From assembly GCF_900115695.1 (NCBI RefSeq), contig NZ_FOXK01000010.1:152025-216024 (forward strand): a stretch of 64,000 nucleotides of DNA, given 5' to 3'. Shown here piece by piece: positions 54,199 through 63,673 of the stretch (its first letter is position 1; every line of letters begins with the position of its first letter). Under the pieces are notes generated by a model. It made no database searches. It saw only the letters and a program-made list of their open reading frames with translations, and had not been told where the DNA came from. This DNA is from Ectopseudomonas toyotomiensis. GTDB lineage: Bacteria > Pseudomonadota > Gammaproteobacteria > Pseudomonadales > Pseudomonadaceae. The translations under genes were made by a program, and so were the position numbers.

Positions 54199-55380
54199 AT
54201 GCCCCGTATTGGAACCCCTCTGTCGTCCTCCGCGACCCGTGTGCTGCTGTGTGGCTGCGGCGAGCTCGGCAAGGAAGTGGTGATCGAGCTGCAGCGCTTG
54301 GGCTGCGAAGTCATCGGTGTCGACCGTTACGCCAATGCGCCGGCCATGCAGGTGGCACATCGTAGCCACGTCATCGACATGCTCGATGGTGCCGCGTTGC
54401 GTGCAGTGATCGAGAAAGAGCAGCCGCACTACATCGTCCCGGAAATTGAAGCCATCGCCACTGCCACCCTGGTGGAGCTGGAGGCCGAAGGCTTCAACGT
54501 GGTGCCGACCGCGCGTGCCGCGCAGCTGACTATGAACCGCGAAGGCATTCGTCGTCTGGCGGCCGAGGAGCTGGGCCTGCCCACCTCGCCATACCATTTC
54601 TCCGACACCTTCGAGGACTACGCCGCGGCGGTGAAGTCCGTCGGCTACCCCTGCGTGGTCAAGCCGATCATGAGCTCCTCCGGCAAGGGCCAGAGCGTGC
54701 TCAAGAGCGACGCCGACCTGCAGCGCGCCTGGGACTACGCCCAGGAAGGCGGGCGTGCCGGCAAGGGGCGGGTGATCGTCGAGGGCTTCATCGACTTCGA
54801 CTACGAAATCACCCTGCTCACCGTACGTCATGTCGGTGGCACCAGCTTCTGTGCGCCGATCGGCCACCGCCAGGAGAACGGCGACTATCAGGAGTCTTGG
54901 CAGCCTCAGCCGATGAGCCCGAAGGCCCTGGCCGAGTCCGAGCGCGTGGCGCTGGCGGTGACCGAGGCGCTCGGTGGTCGTGGTCTGTTCGGCGTCGAGC
55001 TGTTCGTCAAGGGCGACCAGGTATGGTTCAGCGAAGTTTCGCCGCGCCCGCACGACACCGGCCTGGTGACGCTGATCTCCCAGGAGCTGTCCGAGTTCGC
55101 CCTGCATGCCCGCGCCATTCTCGGCCTACCGATTCCTGTGATCCGCCAGATGGGCCCGTCGGCGTCGGCGGTGATTCTGGTGGAGGGCAATTCGCAGCAG
55201 GCCAGCTTCGCCAACCTCGGCGCCGCGCTGAGCGAGCAAGACACGGCGCTGCGCCTGTTCGGCAAACCCGAAGTCAAAGGCCAGCGCCGCATGGGCGTGG
55301 CGCTGGCGCGTGACGAGTCCATCGAGGCTGCTCGCGCCAAGGCGTTGCGCAGCGCGCAAGCGGTTCGCGTCCAGTTGTGA
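54199..55380 (+). CDS. purT: Formate-dependent GAR formyltransferase PurT
   Basis: A 393-residue ATP-grasp enzyme: CGELGKEVVIELQRLG at the nucleotide-sugar end, SSSGKGQS as ATP loop, and FSEVSPRPHDTG metal site. It makes formyl-GAR from GAR, formate and ATP, independent of folate. Start at 54199. The following gene overlaps it by four bases (GTGA). Confidence 0.96.
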   Translation: MPRIGTPLSSSATRVLLCGCGELGKEVVIELQRLGCEVIGVDRYANAPAMQVAHRSHVIDMLDGAALRAVIEKEQPHYIVPEIEAIATATLVELEAEGFNVVPTARAAQLTMNREGIRRLAAEELGLPTSPYHFSDTFEDYAAAVKSVGYPCVVKPIMSSSGKGQSVLKSDADLQRAWDYAQEGGRAGKGRVIVEGFIDFDYEITLLTVRHVGGTSFCAPIGHRQENGDYQESWQPQPMSPKALAESERVALAVTEALGGRGLFGVELFVKGDQVWFSEVSPRPHDTGLVTLISQELSEFALHARAILGLPIPVIRQMGPSASAVILVEGNSQQASFANLGAALSEQDTALRLFGKPEVKGQRRMGVALARDESIEAARAKALRSAQAVRVQL

Positions 55381-56111
55381 ATCGGCATGCGCTGTGGTGG
55401 CTGGCGACTGTGCCACTGCTGCCACTGGCGCTGCCTCTGGCCCTGCACACCCGGCGCACGGCATTGCGTCTGCCGGTTGCGCAGGGCGAGCCAAGCGGCA
55501 CCGCTGCCGCGCATTTACCGGGTGAGCCGTTACGCCTGCTGCTGATCGGTGAGTCGACCGTGGTGGGCGTTGGTGTCACGCACTTCGATCAGTCCCTGGC
55601 GAATTGTCTGGCAGTCGCCCTGGCCGAGTGCCTGGGGCGGCCGGTACGTTGGCGCGCCTGTGGCGAGAATGGCATCACCGCCTCCGAGGCGCATGAACGC
55701 CTGTTGCCGCTGGCATTGGCGGAACCGGCTGACCTGGCGCTGCTGGTATTCGGCGTCAATGACACCACGCACCTCACCCCAAGCAAGCGCTGGTTGCAGG
55801 CGCTCGCCGCGATGGCAGATGCATTAGGCGAGCGGGGCTGTCGCGTGGTGTTCAGTGGCGTGCCGCCGTTGCAGCATTTCAGCGCCTTGCCGTGGTTGTT
55901 GCGGCAGTTGATGGGCTGGCGGGCCAGCTTGCTGGATCGTGAACTACAGAGCCTGGCACAACGCCTGGGCGCGTTGCACTGCCAGCTGGATCTGCCGTTC
56001 GAGGCGCACTACCTGGCCGAAGATGGCTATCACCCGTCGGCATTGGGCTATCGACAATGGGCTGCAGGCCTGGCCGAACGCCTCACTCCGGAGCTGCTTC
56101 GTCCGCTTTGA
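55377..56111 (+). CDS. SGNH/GDSL-type hydrolase
   Basis: A 244-residue protein with an N-terminal membrane or signal segment and SGNH motifs: IGESTVVGVG (serine block), CGENG, FGVNDT and a late DGYHPSALGY (Asp-His pair). Probable esterase or lipase in the periplasm. The GTG start overlaps the purT stop. Its last 29 bases overlap the convergent CNNM gene. Confidence 0.85.
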   Translation: MNRHALWWLATVPLLPLALPLALHTRRTALRLPVAQGEPSGTAAAHLPGEPLRLLLIGESTVVGVGVTHFDQSLANCLAVALAECLGRPVRWRACGENGITASEAHERLLPLALAEPADLALLVFGVNDTTHLTPSKRWLQALAAMADALGERGCRVVFSGVPPLQHFSALPWLLRQLMGWRASLLDRELQSLAQRLGALHCQLDLPFEAHYLAEDGYHPSALGYRQWAAGLAERLTPELLRPL

Positions 56112-57369
56112 CCTTTGCCACCTGCCAGACGCGCACGCTCTTCACCCGGTTTTCCGCTGCCTGGAGAATCTCCAGGCGATAGGGGCCGATCTTCAAACAG
56201 ACGCTGCTGTCCGGGATGCTCTCCAGGGCTTCGGTGATCAGGCCGTTGAGGGTCTTGGGACCGTCGCTGGGCAGATGCCAGCCGAGGGTCTTGTTCACTT
56301 CGCGAATGTAGGCGGCGCCGTCGATGACCAGGGTGCCATCTTCCTGTGGGTGGATATCGGGGCTGCGCAGGCTGTCCTGGTTGCTGAAGTCGCCGACGAT
56401 CTCTTCGAGAATATCTTCCAGGGTGACGATGCCGATCACGTCGCCATATTCATCGACGACTATGCCGATGCGCCGCTTCTGCTTCTGGAAGTTGATCAGC
56501 TGGGTCGCCAGGGGCGTGTTTTCCGGGATGAAATAAGGCTCGTTGCAGGCTGCCAGCAACGACTCCTTGGTCAGCTGGTTGTGGCTCAGCAGGCGGGCGA
56601 TCTGGCGCATGTGCACCACGCCTTCGATCTGATTGATGTCGCCACGAAACACCGGCAGGCGCGTGTGCGAGGTGCTACGCAACTGACCGATGATGATTTC
56701 CAAGTCATCGTCGAGATCGATGCCGGTCACTTCGTTACGCGGGATCATGATGTCGTCGACCGTGACCCGTTCGAGGTCGAGGATGCTCAGCAGCATGCTC
56801 TGGCGGTTCGTCGGCAGTTCCGAGCCGGACTCACGCACCACGCTGCGCAGCTCCTCGGTGGAAAGACTGTCGCTGGCGCGCTGCGACGGATCGACACCGA
56901 GCAGGCGCAGCAGACCGTTGCTGATCACGCTGGTCAGCCACACCACCGGGTAGAGTACGCGCAGCAGCAGGCTGAGCACGCGACTGGCGGGGAAGGCCAC
57001 CAGTTCCGGGCGCAGCGCAGCCAGGGTCTTGGGCGTGATTTCACCGAAGATCAGCACGATGATGGTCAGGCCTGCCGTGGCAATGGCGATACCGGCCTCC
57101 CCCCACATGTCCACCGCCAGCACCGTGGCGATGGAAGCGGCGAGAATGTTGACCACGTTGTTGCCGACCAGGATGGTGCCGAGCAGGCGATCCGGGCGAT
57201 CCAGCAGGCGAGTGACGCGCTTGGCGCCACTGTGCCCTTCCTTGGCCAGGTGCTTGAGCCGGTAGCGGTTGAGGCTGAGCATGCCGGTCTCGGAGCTGGA
57301 AAAGAACGCCGAACAGAGAATGAGGAAAATCAGCAGGCCGAGCAGATAGCTCGAATGTAGGTCGTCCAC
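56083..57369 (-). CDS. CNNM/CorC-family transporter or efflux protein
   Basis: A 428-residue protein: a DUF21 membrane domain with about four helices (SAFFSSSETGMLSLNRYR), two CBS domains and a C-terminal CorC_HlyC domain. Related YfjD/CorB proteins handle magnesium or other divalent ions at the inner membrane. Starts 10 bases after ypjD, so the two probably share a transcript. Confidence 0.9.
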   Translation of the reverse strand: MDDLHSSYLLGLLIFLILCSAFFSSSETGMLSLNRYRLKHLAKEGHSGAKRVTRLLDRPDRLLGTILVGNNVVNILAASIATVLAVDMWGEAGIAIATAGLTIIVLIFGEITPKTLAALRPELVAFPASRVLSLLLRVLYPVVWLTSVISNGLLRLLGVDPSQRASDSLSTEELRSVVRESGSELPTNRQSMLLSILDLERVTVDDIMIPRNEVTGIDLDDDLEIIIGQLRSTSHTRLPVFRGDINQIEGVVHMRQIARLLSHNQLTKESLLAACNEPYFIPENTPLATQLINFQKQKRRIGIVVDEYGDVIGIVTLEDILEEIVGDFSNQDSLRSPDIHPQEDGTLVIDGAAYIREVNKTLGWHLPSDGPKTLNGLITEALESIPDSSVCLKIGPYRLEILQAAENRVKSVRVWQVAKVKADEAAPE

Positions 57370-57379
57370 GAGGTCTGCC

Positions 57380-58180
57380 TCAGATGTGCAGGATGAATTC
57401 GCGTACCAGCTTGCTGCCGAAATAGGCCAGCATCAGCAGGCAGAACCCGGCAAGGGTCCAGCGAATGGCCTTGTGGCCGCGCCAGCCGAGCTGGTGGCGC
57501 CCCCACAGCAGCACAGCGAAAACCACCCAGGCGAAGCAGGAAAGAATGGTCTTGTGTGCCAGGTGCTGAGCGAACAGGTCGTCGATGTACAGCGCGCCGG
57601 ACAGCAGCGACAACGACAAGAGCAGCCAGCCGGCGAAGAGGAAGCCGAACAGCAGGCTCTCCATGGTCTGCAGCGGTGGAAAGTTGCGGATCAGCCCGGA
57701 AGGGTGCTTGTGCTTGAGCTGATGGTCCTGCAGCAGCAACAGGATCGACTGGAACACGGCGATGGTGAGCATGCCGTAGGCCAGGATCGAGAACAGGATG
57801 TGGGCGAGGATGCCCGGGTGCTCGTTGATCGGATTGATGGTGCCGCTGGGCATGAACTGCGCTGCCAGTACGGTCAGCGTGCCGAGCGGGAACAGGAGTA
57901 GCAGCAGGTTTTCCACCGGTATGCGCAGGCAGGCCAGCAGAATCAGGCCAATGACCGCGCAGGCGATCAGGCTGGCCGCATTGAAAAAGTCCAGGTTGAG
58001 GCCGTGTACGTCATACAGCTGGAAGAACAGGCTGACGACATGCAGGCACAAGGCGAGCGCACCAAGCGACGCCAGCAGGCGTTTGTCGGGGATGCTGCGC
58101 TGCGTAAGGCGCAGTCCTTGGTAAGCGGCGGCGCCAGCGTAGAGGAGTGCGGCGGCGAGGCTGGGCAACAGAGGGTGCAT
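57380..58180 (-). CDS. Cytochrome-c-assembly-like membrane protein YpjD
   Basis: A 266-residue protein of eight or so helices related to CcsA/YpjD (HILFSILAYGMLTIAVFQSI; later CFAWVVFAVLLWGRH). In most gamma-proteobacteria ypjD lies next to ffh and is not needed for cytochrome c; function unknown. Start at 58180; divergent from ffh. Confidence 0.88.
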   Translation of the reverse strand: MHPLLPSLAAALLYAGAAAYQGLRLTQRSIPDKRLLASLGALALCLHVVSLFFQLYDVHGLNLDFFNAASLIACAVIGLILLACLRIPVENLLLLLFPLGTLTVLAAQFMPSGTINPINEHPGILAHILFSILAYGMLTIAVFQSILLLLQDHQLKHKHPSGLIRNFPPLQTMESLLFGFLFAGWLLLSLSLLSGALYIDDLFAQHLAHKTILSCFAWVVFAVLLWGRHQLGWRGHKAIRWTLAGFCLLMLAYFGSKLVREFILHI

Positions 58181-58277
58181 AAATCCGTGTAAGGCGAGCC
58201 CGAAAGGCGCTGAGTGTGGCACAGAAGGGCGTCAGCACGAAAGACTGCCGGCGGTGTCGGCAGCTCGGCGACTTCGC

Positions 58278-58283
58278 TATAAT
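58278..58283 (+). promoter_or_regulatory. -10 element of the ffh promoter
   Basis: A perfect TATAAT 55 bases before the ffh start codon. The matching -35 is weak. Confidence 0.5.
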
Positions 58284-58337
58284 CCGCCGCCTGTCGCACA
58301 CCCGGCGCGCCGGGTCGCACCTATCAAAGGAACGCGC

Positions 58338-59717
58338 ATGTTCGAAAATCTTACCGATCGCCTGTCCCAGACGCTGCGTAATGTCACGGGCAAGGCCAAG
58401 CTGACCGAAGACAACATCAAGGATACGCTGCGCGAAGTGCGCATGGCCCTGCTCGAGGCCGACGTGGCTCTGCCGGTGGTCAAGGACTTCGTCGGCAAGG
58501 TCAAGGATCGCGCCGTCGGCACCGAAGTCTCCAAGAGCCTGACGCCGGGCCAGGCTTTCGTGAAGATCGTCCGCGCCGAGCTCGAAGAGCTGATGGGCGC
58601 GGCCAACGAAGACCTGTCGCTCAATGCAGCTCCGCCTGCCGTGGTACTGATGGCCGGCCTGCAGGGTGCGGGCAAGACCACCACCGCCGGCAAGCTGGCC
58701 AAGTTCCTCAAGGAGCGCAAGAAGAAGTCGGTACTGCTGGTGTCGGCTGACGTCTATCGCCCGGCGGCGATCAAGCAGCTGGAAACCCTGGCGGGCGATC
58801 TCGGGGTGACGTTCTTCCCCTCCGATGCCAGCCAGAAGCCGGTGGATATCGCCAACGCAGCGATTCGCGAAGCCAAGCTGAAGTTCATCGATGTGGTCAT
58901 CCTCGATACCGCCGGTCGCCTGGCCGTGGATGCCGAGATGATGGCCGAGATCCAGGCGCTGCACGCAGCCGTCAAACCGGTCGAAACGCTGTTCGTGGTC
59001 GACGCCATGACCGGCCAGGATGCCGCCAACACGGCCAAGGCGTTCGGCGAGGCGTTGCCGCTGACCGGTGTAGTGCTGACCAAGGTCGACGGTGATGCGC
59101 GTGGTGGCGCTGCCTTGTCCGTGCGCCACATCACCGGCAAGCCGATCAAGTTCATCGGTATGGGTGAGAAGAGCGACGCGCTCGAGCCCTTCCATCCGGA
59201 CCGTATCGCTTCGCGCATTCTCGGCATGGGTGATGTGCTCAGCCTGATCGAGCAGGCCGAGCAGACCCTTGATCGCGAGAAGGCCGAGAAGCTCACCAAG
59301 AAGCTGAAGAAGGGCAAGGGCTTCGATCTCGAAGACTTCCGTGATCAGCTGCAGCAGATGAAGAACATGGGCGGCCTCGGCGGCCTGATGGACAAGCTGC
59401 CGTCCATCGGTGGCGTCAACCTGTCGCAGATGGGCAGCGCCCAGGGCGCAGCCGAGAAGCAGTTCAAGCAGATGGAGGCGATCATCAACTCGATGACGCC
59501 GGCTGAGCGCCGCGATCCGGACATCATCAGTGGCTCGCGCAAGCGCCGTATCGCTCTGGGCTCCGGTACCCAGGTGCAGGACATCGGTCGCTTGATCAAG
59601 CAGCACAAGCAGATGCAGAAGATGATGAAGAAATTCACCGCCAAGGGCGGTATGGCCAAGATGATGCGCGGCATGGGTGGCATGCTTCCAGGTGCCGGCG
59701 GAATGCCGAAATTCTGA
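58338..59717 (+). CDS. ffh: Signal recognition particle protein Ffh
   Basis: A 459-residue SRP54: N domain, G domain with GLQGAGKTT, DTAGR and TKVDGDARGG, and a methionine-rich M domain ending GMLPGAGGMPKF. It binds signal sequences and 4.5S RNA and delivers ribosomes to FtsY. Start at 58338 (MFENLTDRLSQTL); the frame opens further upstream. Followed by the rpsP operon, as usual. Confidence 0.97.
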   Translation: MFENLTDRLSQTLRNVTGKAKLTEDNIKDTLREVRMALLEADVALPVVKDFVGKVKDRAVGTEVSKSLTPGQAFVKIVRAELEELMGAANEDLSLNAAPPAVVLMAGLQGAGKTTTAGKLAKFLKERKKKSVLLVSADVYRPAAIKQLETLAGDLGVTFFPSDASQKPVDIANAAIREAKLKFIDVVILDTAGRLAVDAEMMAEIQALHAAVKPVETLFVVDAMTGQDAANTAKAFGEALPLTGVVLTKVDGDARGGAALSVRHITGKPIKFIGMGEKSDALEPFHPDRIASRILGMGDVLSLIEQAEQTLDREKAEKLTKKLKKGKGFDLEDFRDQLQQMKNMGGLGGLMDKLPSIGGVNLSQMGSAQGAAEKQFKQMEAIINSMTPAERRDPDIISGSRKRRIALGSGTQVQDIGRLIKQHKQMQKMMKKFTAKGGMAKMMRGMGGMLPGAGGMPKF

Positions 59718-59756
59718 GGCCTGTACCCCGGCCGATGGCCGTCCGGAAAAAGAGAT

Positions 59757-59784
59757 TTGCAAACCGCCGCATAATCCTTAAAAT
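59757..59784 (+). promoter_or_regulatory. Promoter of the rpsP-rimM-trmD-rplS operon
   Basis: TTGCAA (59757-59762) and TAAAAT (59779-59784) with 16 bases between, ahead of rpsP. A GGCC-rich hairpin follows. Confidence 0.65.
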
Positions 59785-59858
59785 ATGCGGCCTTTCGGGC
59801 CTAGGCCCATTTTTAATGTGTGCCTCAAGTTAGCACCGACTATAGGAACGATGTTCAC

Positions 59859-60110
59859 ATGGTAACCATCCGTCTTGCTCGTGGCGGCTCCAAAAAGCGC
59901 CCCTTCTACCACCTGACCGTGACCAACAGCCGCAATGCGCGCGATGGTCGTTTCGTTGAGCGTATCGGTTTCTTCAACCCGATCGCTGCTGGTGGCGAAG
60001 TGCGTCTGTCCGTCGACCAAGAGCGTGCGACCTACTGGCTGGGCCAGGGTGCTCAGCCGTCTGAGCGTGTTGCTCAGCTGCTCAAGGAAGCTGCCAAGGC
60101 TGCTGCCTAA
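59859..60110 (+). CDS. rpsP: Small ribosomal subunit protein bS16
   Basis: An 83-residue protein with the bS16 start MVTIRLARGGSKKRPFYHLT. Part of the 30S subunit and first gene of the classical rpsP-rimM-trmD-rplS operon. Confidence 0.97.
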   Translation: MVTIRLARGGSKKRPFYHLTVTNSRNARDGRFVERIGFFNPIAAGGEVRLSVDQERATYWLGQGAQPSERVAQLLKEAAKAAA

Positions 60111-60118
60111 GCATCTTT

Positions 60119-60655
60119 ATGAGTACGACGCCGGCCGTCGCCGAGGATCTGATCGTTCTCGGCAAGATTGTTTCGGTGCACGGCGTCAAGGGTGAAGTGA
60201 AGGTGTACTCCTTTACCGATCCCATCGATAACGTGCTCGATTACCGCAACTGGACGCTCAAGCGTGACGGTGAGGTAAAGAAAGTGGAACTGGCCAGCGG
60301 CCGCCTTCAGGGCAAGGTGCTGGTAGCCAAGTTGAAAGGTCTGGATGATCGAGAAATCGCGCGTACTTACGCCGGTTTTGAGATTTGCGTGCCGCGTAGC
60401 GAGCTGCCGGAGCTGGAAGATGGCGAGTTCTATTGGTACCAGTTACAGGGCTTGAAGGTCATTGATCAGGCAGAGCAACTGCTCGGTGTGGTCGACCACT
60501 TGTTCGAAACCGGTGCCAACGATGTGATGGTGGTCAAGCCCTGCGCGGGCAGTCTGGATGATCGCGAGCGTCTGTTGCCCTACACCGGGCAGTGCGTGCT
60601 TTCGATCGACCTGGCAGCTGGCGAGATGCGGGTCGACTGGGATGCGGATTTCTAA
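60119..60655 (+). CDS. rimM: Ribosome maturation factor RimM
   Basis: A 178-residue protein with an N-terminal RimM domain (GKIVSVHGVKGEVKVYSF) and a C-terminal PRC-barrel. It binds uS19 during assembly of the 30S head. Lies 8 bases after rpsP. Confidence 0.96.
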   Translation: MSTTPAVAEDLIVLGKIVSVHGVKGEVKVYSFTDPIDNVLDYRNWTLKRDGEVKKVELASGRLQGKVLVAKLKGLDDREIARTYAGFEICVPRSELPELEDGEFYWYQLQGLKVIDQAEQLLGVVDHLFETGANDVMVVKPCAGSLDDRERLLPYTGQCVLSIDLAAGEMRVDWDADF

Positions 60656-60660
60656 GGCTC

Positions 60661-61404
60661 ATGCGCGTAGAAGTCATCACCCTGTTTCCGGAAATGTTTG
60701 CCGCCATCGGCGAGTACGGCATTACCAGTCGTGCGGTCAAGCAGGAGCTGCTCAAGCTCAATTGCTGGAACCCGCGAGACTACACGACCGATCGTCACCA
60801 CACGGTGGATGACCGCCCCTTCGGCGGTGGTCCGGGGATGGTGATGAAGATCAAGCCTCTCGAGGATGCCTTGGCCAGTGCCAAGCAAGCCGCGGGAGAG
60901 ACGGCGAAGGTGATTTACCTCTCGCCGCAGGGGCGCAGCCTGAATCAGGCGGCGGTCCGCGAGCTGGCACAGGAGGATGCATTGATCCTGATTGCTGGTC
61001 GTTATGAAGGCATCGACGAGCGTTTCATCGAAACGCATGTCGATGAGGAATGGTCGATTGGTGACTACGTCCTGTCCGGCGGTGAGCTGCCGGCCATGGT
61101 GCTGATCGATGCGGTGACGCGCCTTTTGCCTGGTGCATTGGGTCATGCCGATTCGGCCGAGGAGGACTCCTTTACGGATGGCCTGCTCGACTGCCCGCAC
61201 TACACCCGCCCGGAGGTGTATGCGGATAAACGTGTTCCCGAAGTGTTGCTTAGTGGCAACCACGAACACATCCGGCGCTGGCGTTTGCAGCAGTCCCTTG
61301 GTCGGACCTGGGAACGCCGCGCTGATCTTCTGGATAGCCGCTCGCTTTCTGGAGAAGAGAAGAAGCTGCTGGAGGAATACATCCGCCAGCGGGACGATAG
61401 TTAA
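60661..61404 (+). CDS. trmD: tRNA (guanine-37-N1)-methyltransferase TrmD
   Basis: A 247-residue SPOUT enzyme with YEGIDERFIET and LSGGELPAMVLID, the knot and SAM site. It methylates G37 to prevent frameshifting. Starts at 60661 (MRVEVITLFPEMF), five bases after rimM. Confidence 0.97.
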   Translation: MRVEVITLFPEMFAAIGEYGITSRAVKQELLKLNCWNPRDYTTDRHHTVDDRPFGGGPGMVMKIKPLEDALASAKQAAGETAKVIYLSPQGRSLNQAAVRELAQEDALILIAGRYEGIDERFIETHVDEEWSIGDYVLSGGELPAMVLIDAVTRLLPGALGHADSAEEDSFTDGLLDCPHYTRPEVYADKRVPEVLLSGNHEHIRRWRLQQSLGRTWERRADLLDSRSLSGEEKKLLEEYIRQRDDS

Positions 61405-61446
61405 CGTATCGATGATGGGCCGGGAGGCTTGTCTTAGGAGCGCAGC

Positions 61447-61797
61447 ATGACCAACAAGATTATCCAGATGCTCGAAGCCGAGCAGATGAACAAAGAAATC
61501 CCTACTTTCGCACCGGGCGACACCGTAGTCGTGCAAGTGAAAGTGAAGGAAGGCGACCGTCAGCGTCTGCAGGCCTTCGAAGGCGTTGTTATCGCCAAGC
61601 GTAACCGCGGCCTGAACAGCGCCTTCACCGTGCGCAAGATCTCCAGCGGTGTCGGTGTTGAGCGTACCTTCCAGACCTACAGCCCGCTGGTCGACAGCCT
61701 GAGCGTCAAGCGTCGCGGTGACGTGCGCAAAGCCAAGCTGTACTACCTGCGCGACCTGTCCGGCAAAGCCGCGCGCATCAAGGAAAAGCTGTCCTAA
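61447..61797 (+). CDS. rplS: Large ribosomal subunit protein bL19
   Basis: A 116-residue protein of the bL19 family (PTFAPGDTVVVQVKVKEGDR; RRGDVRKAKLYYLRDLSGKA). Located at the 30S-50S interface. Last gene of the operon, followed by a strong terminator. GGAG lies before the ATG. Confidence 0.97.
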   Translation: MTNKIIQMLEAEQMNKEIPTFAPGDTVVVQVKVKEGDRQRLQAFEGVVIAKRNRGLNSAFTVRKISSGVGVERTFQTYSPLVDSLSVKRRGDVRKAKLYYLRDLSGKAARIKEKLS

Positions 61798-61813
61798 GTT
61801 CGGACGCTTCTCT

Positions 61814-61843
61814 GACAAAAGCAGCCTAAGGGCTGCTTTTGTC
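61814..61843 (+). terminator. Terminator of the rplS operon
   Basis: GACAAAAGCAGCC-taag-GGCTGCTTTTGTC, a perfect 13-bp stem that ends in TTTTGTC. Confidence 0.9.
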
Positions 61844-61879
61844 GTTTCTGGCCTCCAGTAAATCATCAGTGGCAATGGC

Positions 61880-62293
61880 ATGACCCCAAGAGAGCAAGAG
61901 ATTCAGCGGCGCATCGCGCTGTCGGAAACCCGCGTGACCAAGGCGGTGTTTCCGCCGACCACCAATCATCACAACACCCTCTTCGGCGGCACCGCGCTGG
62001 CCTGGATGGACGAAGTGTCGTTCATCGCTGCTACGCGTTTCTGTCGTTTGCCGCTGGTGACGGTGTCCAGTGATCGCATCGATTTCAAGCATGCGATACC
62101 GGCCGGCTCCATCGTCGAATTGGTCGGGCGGGTGATCAAGGTGGGCAACACCAGCCTCAAGGTGGAGGTCGAGGTGTTCGTCGAGGGGCTGTATCAGGAA
62201 GGGCGCGAGCGGGCGATCAGCGGCAGTTTCAGCTTCGTCGCCGTCGATGATCAGCAGAAGCCGGTGCCGGTCTTGCCGGGCTTCGTTAGCTAG
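61880..62293 (+). CDS. Hotdog-fold acyl-CoA thioesterase
   Basis: A 137-residue YciA-type thioesterase with NHHNTLFGGTALAWMDEV, holding the catalytic aspartate and the CoA-binding segment, and SSDRIDFKHAIPAGS. It hydrolyses acyl-CoA esters. In Pseudomonas it commonly lies between rplS and xerD, as here. Confidence 0.9.
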   Translation: MTPREQEIQRRIALSETRVTKAVFPPTTNHHNTLFGGTALAWMDEVSFIAATRFCRLPLVTVSSDRIDFKHAIPAGSIVELVGRVIKVGNTSLKVEVEVFVEGLYQEGRERAISGSFSFVAVDDQQKPVPVLPGFVS

Positions 62294-62365
62294 TCAGGCT
62301 AGCTTGCTGGTGCGTCGGGTGTAGGCTGTGGAACACTTGCCTGCCGTGTAATTGAAGGTCAATCG

Positions 62366-63262
62366 ATGCCTGTGCTGACTCACCCTCTAATCGAGCGCTT
62401 CCTTGAGGCGTTGTGGTTGGAAAAGGGCCTCTCGGCCCACACTCAGGCTGCCTATCGCAGTGATCTGGAGCACTTCAATGCCTGGCTCGATGTGCGCGGT
62501 CTGGCACTGCAGCATGTCGGTCGCGAGGCCATTCTCGATCATCTGGCCTGGCGTCTGGAGCAGGGCTATCAGGCGCGTTCCACTGCACGTTTTCTCTCTG
62601 GTCTGCGAGGCTTCTACCGCTTTTTGCTGCGCGAAACGCTGATCAGTGAAGATCCGACGCTGCAGATCGAGTTGCCGCAGATCGGCCGGCCGCTGCCCAA
62701 GTCATTGTCCGAAGCGGATGTCGAGGCGCTGCTGCAGGCGCCTGACCTGGATGACCCTATCGGTCTGCGCGATCGCGCCATGCTCGAGGTGCTCTACGCC
62801 TGCGGTTTGCGTGTCAGTGAGCTGGTTGGACTGACGCTGGAGCAGGTCAATCTGCGTCAGGGCGTACTGCGGGTATTCGGTAAGGGCAGCAAGGAGCGCC
62901 TGGTGCCGCTGGGTGAAGAGGCCATCGCCTGGATCGAGCGCTATATGCGCGAAGCGCGCCCGCTGTTGCTGGGCGGCAAACCCAGTGATGTGCTGTTTCC
63001 CAGCCTGCGTGGCGAGCAGATGACTCGGCAGACCTTCTGGCATCGCATCAAGCATCAGGCCCAGGTCGCAGGCATCAGCAAGGCGTTGTCGCCACACACA
63101 TTGCGCCACGCCTTCGCCACGCATCTGCTCAATCACGGCGCCGATCTGCGAGTGGTGCAGATGCTGCTGGGGCATAGTGACCTGTCCACCACGCAGATCT
63201 ACACCCACATTGCACGTGCACGCCTGCAGGAGCTGCACGCGCAGCACCACCCGCGCGGTTGA
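62366..63262 (+). CDS. xerD: Tyrosine recombinase XerD
   Basis: A 298-residue recombinase: SAM-like N-terminal domain, then the catalytic domain with CGLRVSE (arginine), HTLRHAFATHLL (H-x-x-R) and the nucleophile tyrosine in STTQIYTHIA. With XerC it resolves chromosome dimers at dif. Confidence 0.96.
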   Translation: MPVLTHPLIERFLEALWLEKGLSAHTQAAYRSDLEHFNAWLDVRGLALQHVGREAILDHLAWRLEQGYQARSTARFLSGLRGFYRFLLRETLISEDPTLQIELPQIGRPLPKSLSEADVEALLQAPDLDDPIGLRDRAMLEVLYACGLRVSELVGLTLEQVNLRQGVLRVFGKGSKERLVPLGEEAIAWIERYMREARPLLLGGKPSDVLFPSLRGEQMTRQTFWHRIKHQAQVAGISKALSPHTLRHAFATHLLNHGADLRVVQMLLGHSDLSTTQIYTHIARARLQELHAQHHPRG

Positions 63263-63270
63263 CGTGTGAA

Positions 63271-63316
63271 AAAACAAACCCCCGCCGCCGTTGCCGGCGC
63301 GGGGTTTGGTCTTTTC
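63271..63316. terminator. Terminator between xerD and the DUF2790 gene
   Basis: AAACCCCCGCCG and CGGCGCGGGGTTT pair with a short loop; T- and A-runs on both sides fit termination of convergent genes. Confidence 0.75.
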
Positions 63317-63353
63317 AATTGCTTCGACTCGGGCACCGAGTTGTTCTTGACGT

Positions 63354-63614
63354 TCAGCTCTGGTTAGCGCAGGCACTGGAAAGCTGTTTGTAATCGAGAA
63401 CTTCCACGTCACCCGCGCTGTTGCGGTAGGTCATCGTTGCCGTGACCACTTCGCACTGCGAGCTGTTGGGCACGTCGATGGAAATCACCTTGGCGACATC
63501 CAGGTTCTGGCCGTAGCGGTAGGGCGTGGCCTCGGCGCTGTGGGCGAGGGTGGTGAGCGACGCGCTGAGTGCGAGGGCGGTCAGGGCGGTGGCGAACAGA
63601 GTGCGGGTTTTCAT
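63354..63614 (-). CDS. DUF2790 exported protein
   Basis: An 86-residue protein with a signal peptide (FATALTALALSASLTTLAHS) and the short DUF2790 domain typical of pseudomonads (LDVAKVISIDVPNSSQCEVV). Unknown function, often stress-induced. GGAG lies before the ATG at 63614. Placed after ohr on the same strand, 59 bases downstream. Confidence 0.88.
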   Translation of the reverse strand: MKTRTLFATALTALALSASLTTLAHSAEATPYRYGQNLDVAKVISIDVPNSSQCEVVTATMTYRNSAGDVEVLDYKQLSSACANQS

Positions 63615-63673
63615 GGTGGTTCTCCTCTTGGAGCCGCGCTCGGGCTCTGGCCGCGAGCGCTGGCTGCTATCTG

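Noticed and set aside
55939..57360. 473-codon plus-strand frame opposite the CNNM gene
   Set aside because: Complement of DUF21/CBS/CorC coding sequence.
58011..59762. 583-codon minus-strand frame opposite ffh
   Set aside because: Complement of ffh; no recognised motifs.
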